From contig JBBINR010000002.1 of NCBI GenBank assembly GCA_037443785.1, positions 62,001 through 126,000 of the forward strand: DNA of 64,000 nt. The letters run 5' to 3'. Under the pieces are notes generated by a model. That model ran no database searches, was not told the origin of the DNA, and saw only the letters and a list, made by a program, of their open reading frames with translations. Origin of the DNA: JAQUOA01 sp037443785 (GTDB lineage: Bacteria > Bacteroidota > Ignavibacteria > UBA10030 > UBA8401). The position numbers were made by a program, and so were the translations under genes. Positions 55,201-61,938 of this stretch are shown in pieces. How positions within the stretch are numbered: the first letter of the stretch is position 1; every line of letters starts with the position of its first letter.

Positions 55201-55788
55201 CACTTTAAACGAAGGGCCAATTCCTCCGCCGAGCGCGGGATGCATATAATCAATTCCTGAATCGATAATCCCGACGACGACGCTGTCTCCTCTGATTCCC
55301 AGATTATTCCAGACCTCATTCGCCCGTATGTGCGGAATACTTTTTTCCAGATGCGCCTGCACAATCGATTCGCGCGAAACTTTTTTTACATACGACAGCT
55401 GCTCGATCATTGGTATCATTTGCTGGGGAAGGGAGATCGCTTCGCCGAAAAAGAGTTTATAGAATTCTTTCCGTACCGTTATGCCCTGCGGCGATCCTGC
55501 CGCTTTGGAAAATGCCGATGTGTGAAGAGTATTTTGAAATTCGGAAAATCTGCTTTGGTAAAATGATGTCGATGCGGCAGAGAATTTCTTGCTGCCTTGG
55601 GCAATGTAGAACGGCTCTTCTTTGAATTCGACAATGACATTCACAACGGAGTCGGCAGCGAGATCCATCGTTGGTGCCAACGTTGCGCTGTGCATTGCGG
55701 AATGCGATGGCAAGATAAATTTTTCTTTGGCGAAGAGGAGAGCAGACAACATCACAAAAAACAGTATTCCTCTTTTATAGGTTACCAT
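52204..55788 (-). CDS. Secreted subtilisin-like serine protease (S8) with T9SS sorting domain
   Basis: 1194 residues. After a signal peptide and a propeptide-like region (~40-150), the S8 domain carries the catalytic triad D176 (GIIDSGID), H215 (DNGHGTHVAG) and S399 (SGTSMASPM), with a PA-like insertion possible in between. Long beta-rich regions follow, and the C-terminus is a type A T9SS sorting domain (NYPNPFNPATTIEYEV; SSGVYFYRLKG; KMVVMK). It is predicted to be delivered to the cell surface by the type IX system, where it would digest extracellular protein. Confidence 0.92.
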   Translation of the reverse strand: MVTYKRGILFFVMLSALLFAKEKFILPSHSAMHSATLAPTMDLAADSVVNVIVEFKEEPFYIAQGSKKFSAASTSFYQSRFSEFQNTLHTSAFSKAAGSPQGITVRKEFYKLFFGEAISLPQQMIPMIEQLSYVKKVSRESIVQAHLEKSIPHIRANEVWNNLGIRGDSVVVGIIDSGIDYMHPALGGGIGPSFKVVGGYDFVNHDSDPMDDNGHGTHVAGIVAADGATIQGVAPKAKLVAYKVLNDKGQGNSTDIIEAIERTVDPNQDGDTSDKLDVVNMSLGSNSGSPDDAMSITVDNAVKLGVTFCVSAGNSGGYTPTQGKEDNYYFTGMETIASPGTARLAITVGAIDSVNTVPRFSSKGPAPLYYAIKPDVAAPGVNIRSLAPGNSYAYLSGTSMASPMIAGVAALLKSNNKSLTPSQIKSAIVNSAVDLGAKKMLQGSGRVDAFRSIQRTSFAVPSQLSYGLDDPSQGIWTKVETVQVTNTKNIAQNYSVAFSGTVSGISVSTSPQNFSLSQNETKNVFVTITVDNGIIPIVDQDIPVYDGFVRINGSSDTLHLPWAFARTTRMFLTFSDPNPIFLGASKLNFIQSTYNRWYSRVRWIDAKTLEVTGGSYDTYNFALYFPTVNKLITKENVAVNGTESIHFTSSDAVHTIFFDGADNTGTPFTSSNAVKRVLRVNLPTNFPLFIQLPADQHSIMVSPSSNNFQFHAVEAMIDLRQAKKIVIPQYIPFTGISGDRHLSPPSAYTSQKLHFKTAPNAPHMKIYSEVIYVQSTGGNDYFNTVIVGIDTLAVSGDTASFDMYLMKSSDSTASISPAFYIDYSNLATDFVDYSTRYFSIVNDSVMANLPSQNSLTAYKSPDGGEMFFGSSPVHLLNLTYNNEFGTSIHFSPHFLGGLNEERYADYDFGSYTIYNDAGQLLKEAPLSLDRSPFAVPPAKYRVTIMARNYFVKNVEGRITLTNAFDLTKQVPDSPIITSLVFLNSKKQSVDQFAKNENATIQFSSLLYSYVTQLPIPDSTTIMYRKYKTMEWIPLPVTHVGDQVDKGGSLFSASLAAATAVDSVAIDLKIRMVDQSGNSTEQILSPAFSVGNWINDGSTEVEPDIQIPASYSLVQNYPNPFNPATTIEYEVPRLEHVSIVVYDIVGREVTTLVNGTHMPGKYKTVFNAGALSSGVYFYRLKGGNFHTVKKMVVMK

Positions 55789-55933
55789 AACGTATTCTCA
55801 TATTTGATGATTGGTGCGACGGAAATCGGTAACAACAGGCAGTTATTGTAGAATTCCGATGATTTTCCCGTAGCCTATACGGAAAAATGTACTTTTAGAT
55901 ACAATGATAAAAAAATACAATGGATGAAAGATG

Positions 55934-56371
55934 CTATTTATTTCCGACAATCTCCCACTCTTCAACGCCGCCGTGTACCACTCTAAACATGGGGTGCGGA
56001 AAGAATTTCTTTTCATGTTGCATTTCGCGGTACCGTTTCGGGTCTCGAACTTTCAGTTTCTTCAATAAGTGAGCTGTTTCATATTGTATTTGTCCGCGTG
56101 TTACGGTTACCGTCGACCGGGAGAAATTCCAGTCGATTTTCTCCCTGTCGAAATGATATCCCCGCCGGGTTGCTTCTTTATGAACAATGGAGAGATAGTA
56201 ATTAATTCCCTGCAGAGGATTTTTTATTTTTTTAAATCTCTGCAATTGCGGATGATGGGTATAGCCTTTTGTCTTTCCTTCAAGGACATGTTGCGCCAGC
56301 AGCGTTTCTCTCCACAGCGCTACAAGTCCTTTTGCATCAAGATATTTTGGATGCAGCGACCAAATTCTCAA
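55934..56371 (-). CDS. Pyrimidine-dimer DNA glycosylase / endonuclease V family protein
   Basis: 145 residues of the Pyr_excise family. The typical N-terminus MRIWSLHPKYLDAKGLVALWRETLLAQ is followed by THHPQLQRFK and a C-terminal FPHPMFRVVHGGVEEWE. Phage T4 DenV, the model member, excises UV-induced pyrimidine dimers using its N-terminal amine. This bacterial group shares the fold, but its activity is not certain. It is monocistronic. Confidence 0.82.
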   Translation of the reverse strand: MRIWSLHPKYLDAKGLVALWRETLLAQHVLEGKTKGYTHHPQLQRFKKIKNPLQGINYYLSIVHKEATRRGYHFDREKIDWNFSRSTVTVTRGQIQYETAHLLKKLKVRDPKRYREMQHEKKFFPHPMFRVVHGGVEEWEIVGNK

Positions 56372-56602
56372 TTAAATCCGTTTCCTTTTTCTTTTAATGT
56401 ACGATAAAAAATTCTCTATGGCGTCATGACTTTACGGTGTGAAATCATTTCCGCGGGATTCATAAGCACCTCATCATACCTTTTTGTCCTTTGAGTGATT
56501 TCTTTCATTGTTTCTCAATGATTATTACTCTAACTTTTATAAAAGAATACCGCACTTCATATTCAATTCTACAGTTTGATTCACCTTCGAAGGGGAGGCT
56601 GT

Positions 56603-58546
56603 ATGAAAATAAAAAATCTTTTCTTTTTTCTTCTCGCCATTTCACTGATCGTTCTTTTCTCCGCCGGATGCAACAAAACGGCAACCACAGAGTCGGATCA
56701 AAAAATTGATACGCTGTCGTCACGCACCAATTCTGATGCTGGAATGACGGAAATGGAAAACCAATTCTATTTTATGGCGACAAATAATTTTAACTCGTCA
56801 AGCGATTTTGACAGAGTCGATTTTTCCAAAGCGAATACCTATTTTAAAAAAGCACTTCAGGAAAATCCGAACAATCTTGATGCGAATCTCGGCGCCGCGT
56901 TAACGGAAGTCTTCGGCGTGTATGCCGACGCCGAAATTAACGATGCGATTAAGCAATGGGAAAGCTACAAACCTTCCGGTTCAGTCACGGCTTCCGCATT
57001 CAAAAGTTTTTATATTCCCCGCGGAACTGCCGACATGAGAGTACCGGTTTCTGCGCTCGGAGCAAATTTTGTCAAGATCATTCAAATGGCAAAAACCGAT
57101 CCGCCGACCATCAGCAAGATGCAGTCACTTCTCAAAACAAAATTTCTTCCGCGCATCGATTATGCCATGGCGCGGCTTGCCGTTATTGAGCAGCATCCCG
57201 CGTATGAAATGAAAATTTCCGGAAAGATGCAGGGAAACATTACGCTCACGCCGGTGTATATGGATCTGACGGAAGTGTACCTGCTTGATGCAATGCTCAA
57301 TGGAATGAAAGCAGTCGTCTCGCAATTTTTGGTTTTTCAGTTTGAGCTTTCGGCGTACACCACAAAAGCCGTCGTTGAAGCGGTTAATCAGAATAACACG
57401 ACATTCTTCGTTCTGGCGTCGGATGGAAAAGCGCAGGCAGCCAACGTGAAATCGGGAATCCTCACCGCTATTGCGAAGATCCGCAGTGCAGTGAATTTCT
57501 TGAAGAACGAAACCGATGTGCAAAGCGACGACATCATCAAATTGAAGCAGGGAAATAATCAGGGAATTGCGTCGAGCGATCTCGACACCGTGCTCACGTA
57601 TCTCACCAGAGCGGAAGACGGATTGAAGAACGGCGTGACCATCGATGCGAAGGATGCCGACAGCGACGGAAACAATTATTCGATTACGGTCAATCTGTCA
57701 AACTTCTTTGACAATCCGCCGGCGAATCCGAAAAAGGATTGGCTCCCTCCGTACACTGTCGATACATCGGCGTTCGGTGATATTCAGTGGCATTGGACGC
57801 AGCAAACATACGCAACATTCACATTTCCCGATCCGACATTCGGCGGCGTGTTTCCGAATATGACCAACGATATGTTGAAACGGTTGATGTATATCGACGA
57901 AGAATTTGCATGGAGAGTGTACCTCTATGTGAATAATTATGATCACACGTCGATTTCCACAATGACGGCGCGCCTGCAGGTTGGTGCAACATCGTACGCC
58001 AACAAGCCGTACAGGTATGAATACCCAGGATGGTTTGGCGGCAAAGAATTCCGTTTCTTTGTGAACGATCAAACGACGGGAACGGGAAGAGTGTTTGTGA
58101 CGCTGAACGGTGTTGAAAAGGAACTGACGTTAAGCGCTCCGGCAACGGTTAATCCGAAGCACGAAACGAACATTAATGCCAATGTTACGCCGGCGCCGCA
58201 AAATCTTACGGTGAAACTAGATTCGGGATATGTCGGATATCCGATCAACAACAACGTAAAGTATCTGAAACTCAGCTTTGCATTGCCGTCGGGATATTAT
58301 TTTTACAGCAGTCAATATCGAATTGATAAAGACAGCACCGGAACCGGATTCAAACCGTATATCAGCACATATTTGACAAATGAATATGAGAGCGGCACGA
58401 ATTATCTTGCATACTATGACGTGAATTTTGTCTCCGCGAAAACGTACAAATACAGAATTGAACCGATCTACGATTCATATACTTACGGCATCACGGGATA
58501 TATTCCGAACAATTATTCCAACACGGCAACCATCACCACTCCATAA
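56603..58546 (+). CDS. Lipoprotein with TPR-like N-terminal part
   Basis: 647 residues. A lipoprotein signal (LLAISLIVLFSAGC) is followed by a TPR-like segment (~60-110, FKKALQENPNNLDANLGAALTEVFG), a helical region (to ~350) and a beta-rich C-terminal half with fibronectin-like segments (PAPQNLTVKLDSGYVG). I do not recognise a family. The start is fixed by AGGGGAGG. The stop codon overlaps the start of the next gene by 1 bp (TAATG), so the two are translationally coupled and probably act at the same place, likely the outer membrane. Confidence 0.75.
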   Translation: MKIKNLFFFLLAISLIVLFSAGCNKTATTESDQKIDTLSSRTNSDAGMTEMENQFYFMATNNFNSSSDFDRVDFSKANTYFKKALQENPNNLDANLGAALTEVFGVYADAEINDAIKQWESYKPSGSVTASAFKSFYIPRGTADMRVPVSALGANFVKIIQMAKTDPPTISKMQSLLKTKFLPRIDYAMARLAVIEQHPAYEMKISGKMQGNITLTPVYMDLTEVYLLDAMLNGMKAVVSQFLVFQFELSAYTTKAVVEAVNQNNTTFFVLASDGKAQAANVKSGILTAIAKIRSAVNFLKNETDVQSDDIIKLKQGNNQGIASSDLDTVLTYLTRAEDGLKNGVTIDAKDADSDGNNYSITVNLSNFFDNPPANPKKDWLPPYTVDTSAFGDIQWHWTQQTYATFTFPDPTFGGVFPNMTNDMLKRLMYIDEEFAWRVYLYVNNYDHTSISTMTARLQVGATSYANKPYRYEYPGWFGGKEFRFFVNDQTTGTGRVFVTLNGVEKELTLSAPATVNPKHETNINANVTPAPQNLTVKLDSGYVGYPINNNVKYLKLSFALPSGYYFYSSQYRIDKDSTGTGFKPYISTYLTNEYESGTNYLAYYDVNFVSAKTYKYRIEPIYDSYTYGITGYIPNNYSNTATITTP

Positions 58547-59922
58547 TGGCGTCGAGTACATTCACAAAGCGGAAGATTGTTGTTTCGATCTTCCGCTTTT
58601 TCTTTTGTAGTTCTCTCGTTTCCGCGCAGGTGCAAAATGATCTGCCGTGGTTTCACGGCGAAGCCGGTACATCCTATTTCAATATCGTAAAACAAAAATC
58701 GCCGAACAGCACGGCGACGATCTTTTTTCGTGAATCGTTCGCTCGTCTTGCGTATGGAACGAGCGATGATTCTATTGATGTTTCGGTCTCTTCATCGCGC
58801 TTGTACGGAAATTATGGTCACCCCGGAAGTTCGTGGTCCGTGTCGCTGCAGAACGATGTGAACATGATCAGCGCAGGTTGGAACAGCAGATTCTCATTTC
58901 TTGAATATCACATTGGCGCCAACGCATTGATCCAATCGTTGAAGGTCGTTCCCGGATTCTCGTTACGGCTGACAGCGAAACCGGTGGGTGATTTCTTTTC
59001 GGTCGGGGGTGAATATGTCCGGACGAATGAAGCGATTCATTCGACACTCGAATTTCATGATTTTTTTGTTCCGTTCGGCCAGCAGCGAAGCAACAATCGA
59101 TTCACATTCTTTGTTGGCATTCAGTCCGTCGAAAAATTTCGTTTGGGATTCTCATCCTTCACGCAGTCCGAGCGGTTTCCTTCGACATCGGATGAATACA
59201 CTGCCGATTTTTCCAATACAACAACCGGCAATTCTTTTTCGTTTGTCGTGCAGCCGATCCGGTCCATCGCTCTTTTCGGAACATTCACGATTGCCGAAGA
59301 GAGGCCTGATGTGGTGTTGAATCGTGATGCGCTTTCCTTCGGCAGTTTTCCGGCGGGAGAATATTCGCTCTACTCAATCGATGCCGGAGTTCACGCAAAA
59401 ATTTTTTCGCTGCCGGCGAGCATGAGGTACCGCCGAAATGAATTCAGATTGAAAGGAGCGGGCGTTGTAGAGTCGTGGCCATTCACATCGCTTGCCGCAT
59501 CAGTGATAGCGAACCGATTGGTCTTCACGCTGAACGGAACGATGACGGTGCAGAATCTCGGCATTGCTGCCGATGTTCTGTCGTCGTTTGGATTGATACG
59601 GCCCGAAATTGGGTACTGCGTACTGCAACCCGAATACACGTTGAAGCATTGGCAGCCAGAATTTCTCGTCTTTGGCGCAAAGGCAATGGCGTACGAATCG
59701 TCATCCATCAACGCGCTGCATTTGATAGAGCTTGCGCTCGGTTGCACGATCCCTCTTTTCGGCGGACGGCTGGAGCTTTCCGCGCTGCAGTTCATTCCTG
59801 TCGCAATCCAATACGAGACGCATCCATCGAAGCAGGGAGAGACGGTGATAGAAGTGAAGCGTGATGCAAAAACCAATTCCGTTGACGGCGGACGTTTTGT
59901 GCAGATACGGTTTGCCTGGTGA
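58546..59922 (+). CDS. Outer-membrane beta-barrel-like protein coupled to the lipoprotein gene
   Basis: 458 residues. A signal peptide (~1-27, ending SSLVSAQ) is followed by regularly alternating aromatic/polar strands and a C-terminal FVQIRFAW-like barrel end. No family is recognised. Its ATG overlaps the upstream stop codon by one base. A terminator-like hairpin lies within codons 8-20 (58566-58606) and encodes part of the signal peptide. No later ATG would give a signal peptide, so this start is kept. Confidence 0.7.
   Translation: MASSTFTKRKIVVSIFRFFFCSSLVSAQVQNDLPWFHGEAGTSYFNIVKQKSPNSTATIFFRESFARLAYGTSDDSIDVSVSSSRLYGNYGHPGSSWSVSLQNDVNMISAGWNSRFSFLEYHIGANALIQSLKVVPGFSLRLTAKPVGDFFSVGGEYVRTNEAIHSTLEFHDFFVPFGQQRSNNRFTFFVGIQSVEKFRLGFSSFTQSERFPSTSDEYTADFSNTTTGNSFSFVVQPIRSIALFGTFTIAEERPDVVLNRDALSFGSFPAGEYSLYSIDAGVHAKIFSLPASMRYRRNEFRLKGAGVVESWPFTSLAASVIANRLVFTLNGTMTVQNLGIAADVLSSFGLIRPEIGYCVLQPEYTLKHWQPEFLVFGAKAMAYESSSINALHLIELALGCTIPLFGGRLELSALQFIPVAIQYETHPSKQGETVIEVKRDAKTNSVDGGRFVQIRFAW
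58566..58606 (+). terminator. Terminator-like hairpin inside the first codons of the barrel-protein gene
   Basis: AAAGCGGAAGAT / ATCTTCCGCTTT is a 12-bp perfect stem with a 10-base loop, followed by TTCTTTTG. It has the form of an intrinsic terminator, but it lies inside a reading frame that is open across it and encodes a signal peptide. Confidence 0.7.
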
Positions 59923-60114
59923 ATCATTATCCGCTTCGATTGATTTTCTCCTTTACCGCCTGCCGCCGATGATAACGGCATCCATAGACAAAACTGATAT
60001 TTCACAACTGCGTTTGGTATCGAAAGGCCGCGGCGAAAAAAATACCTAATTTACGGTATTGTGTTTTTTGGATTGAATTCATACACTTTGCGCATAGCGT
60101 GCTGCGAAAATTTT

Positions 60115-60504
60115 ATGAACAAAGTAAAACTGCTCGTGGATCATCATCTTTCGGACGTTAAGACGATTGCCGATATCGCCTCTTTTATGGATATCCATCC
60201 CGAAACGCTGCGGAGAGTTTTTTTACGGAAAGAAAAAATCCACCTGGGCGATTACATCATGCGGCGCAAAGTTGATGCGATGAAAGAGCATTTACTGGTT
60301 ACGGATGATCCGTGCTACGATGTCTGTTACAGCGTGGGGCTGCGTGAAGATTCCGGCGCGAAAATTTTCAGGAAATTTTCGGGGGTGACGATGCAGGAGT
60401 TTCGCGAGAAATATAAGCCGGAGTTCGAGCGGCTTCGCGGCACACCGGCGGATGCCGAGCGCGTACGCGGACTGCTTGCCGAAGCGTTTTCGTACAAGGA
60501 ATGA
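60115..60504 (+). CDS. AraC-type DNA-binding protein, DNA-binding domain only
   Basis: 129 residues. Two helix-turn-helix segments typical of AraC/XylS proteins are visible: TIADIASFMDIHPETLRRVF and YDVCYSVGLREDSGAKIFRKFSGVTMQEFR. No ligand-binding domain is present, so it may be constitutive or controlled by expression level. A GTG at 60061 would add 18 residues. Neither start has a good Shine-Dalgarno. A terminator follows. Confidence 0.78.
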   Translation: MNKVKLLVDHHLSDVKTIADIASFMDIHPETLRRVFLRKEKIHLGDYIMRRKVDAMKEHLLVTDDPCYDVCYSVGLREDSGAKIFRKFSGVTMQEFREKYKPEFERLRGTPADAERVRGLLAEAFSYKE

Positions 60505-60528
60505 TACGGGACCAACGATGGATGCCGA

Positions 60529-60556
60529 GAAACGCGCGGAGAATGTCCGCGTTTTT
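60529..60556 (+). terminator. Intrinsic terminator of the AraC-type gene
   Basis: CGCGGA / TCCGCG with a GAATG loop is preceded by AAACG and followed by TTTTTGTTTT. Confidence 0.75.
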
Positions 60557-60569
60557 GTTTTAAAACTAT

Positions 60570-60593
60570 CGTTTCCAAACTGAGTTTGAGAAC
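60570..60593. repeat. Palindromic repeat of the CCAAAC...GTTTG family at the island edge
   Basis: CGTTTCCAAAC / GTTTGAGAACG around TGA (one G-U-type pair and one mismatch). The core resembles the hairpin at 51992-52020. It lies about 20 bp outside the stop codon of the DUF4263 gene, where the GC content drops. Confidence 0.55.
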
Positions 60594-60613
60594 GAGGTGA
60601 AATTTTAGTCTAA

Positions 60614-61816
60614 TTATTTTTTCAACCTAACAATTAAATTCTTCAAATTATTCAATAGTTCGTCATATAATATTATATCTACATTTTTTAATGAACTAGC
60701 TAATAGCCTAAAATCATCTTCCGTTTTTTTGTTTCCTTCAAATTGTTGACTATTTCCAACTACAATAAAACCGCGCGGTCGAACAATCTTAACATTTAAA
60801 TCATATTTGTCATTAATAATTTCAATTACATCTTTCTCTTTTTTCACCATCATTTGAATATATTTTTCCGTTTGAATAATGGCTCTATTTACTTCAGTAT
60901 CCCAATAATAATTATCTCGACTTGAATCGTGCTTAAGTAAATTGGTATTAGGTTTTTTAATTTCAAAAATATCTGTGTAACCATAAACATTTATTAGCAT
61001 GAAATCTGGATACTTCCCCCTCAAATCAACACTTTGCTTTTCTACTGTTTGTATATAGGAAGTATTAAACAAGAGAATATATTTTTGTAAAAATCTCTGC
61101 CAATCTGATTCAGATAAACTAGGGTTTTGTAATCTTTTTTCAAATTCATTAACCACGGATTCTAAATATACACGCTCATTCTTCCTTTTATTTCTCTCTG
61201 CTAATGCAATAGAACTGAATTTTACTGAACCTTCTTTGGCTATCTTGTCATAAATCTCGGTAATACTCTCCACATCTTTTTTGGAAAGTTTTTCAAAGAT
61301 TTTATCGTCACTTCCTAATATTTTCGAAATTTTATCATCTTCATAAGTAAAAATCGTTTCTATCTTCTGTGTCTTCTTATAATGTTTGGGAAACAGTTCA
61401 CAAAGTATGGAAGTAACATGTTGATTTGATTTTATATTCCTTTCTTTCCCGAGTAATTTCAGTGGTTCTAATATTCTTAAATAATCTTGATGATTTAAAA
61501 TTATTTTGGATTCATCGCCTTTATTAATTTCAGACTTTCTTTTGCTTGTAACTATTAGTTTAACATCATTTCCAAACCTCTCTTGGAGTATATTTGTTAA
61601 ATATGTTCCTGCTGGCTTACCAAAACCGTAACCATCAGAATAAAAACCTTTAGGTAATTTATTAAAACCAATAAATGATATTTTTTTGCAAAACTTATAA
61701 AAGCCACAATCGGGATATACGTAGTATGACCCTTTATCTTTGCTAAATTCATAGACAAGTAAACCAGTTTTTTTACTGGTATGTTTTACTGCGGAAGTAT
61801 CTTTTTGACGAGCCAT
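60614..61816 (-). CDS. sduA: Shedu-type immune nuclease (DUF4263 / SduA-like)
   Basis: 400 residues, a normal length for Shedu. The C-terminal DUF4263 domain (~215-385) has the PD-(D/E)xK nuclease core: D271 (KYPDFMLI), E285 and K287 (DIFEIKKPN), and Q315-xE-K-Y further on, preceded by SESDWQRFLQKYI. Known Shedu proteins are single-gene antiphage systems that form oligomers and cut DNA. The N-terminal ~200 residues are a separate domain (GFNKLPKGFYSDGYGFGKP) that I cannot name. It lies next to a restriction-modification gene in a markedly AT-rich segment. Confidence 0.85.
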   Translation of the reverse strand: MARQKDTSAVKHTSKKTGLLVYEFSKDKGSYYVYPDCGFYKFCKKISFIGFNKLPKGFYSDGYGFGKPAGTYLTNILQERFGNDVKLIVTSKRKSEINKGDESKIILNHQDYLRILEPLKLLGKERNIKSNQHVTSILCELFPKHYKKTQKIETIFTYEDDKISKILGSDDKIFEKLSKKDVESITEIYDKIAKEGSVKFSSIALAERNKRKNERVYLESVVNEFEKRLQNPSLSESDWQRFLQKYILLFNTSYIQTVEKQSVDLRGKYPDFMLINVYGYTDIFEIKKPNTNLLKHDSSRDNYYWDTEVNRAIIQTEKYIQMMVKKEKDVIEIINDKYDLNVKIVRPRGFIVVGNSQQFEGNKKTEDDFRLLASSLKNVDIILYDELLNNLKNLIVRLKK

Positions 61817-61938
61817 TGCTCTTATTTCCTATTCTTTTTCACTTTCCATCACTTCCGCAAATCAATTATTTCGAGATGTCCGGTGATGAGTGATTTCATT
61901 TAGGATATTTGTTTTCGTGCGATGGGAATTAACAACCC

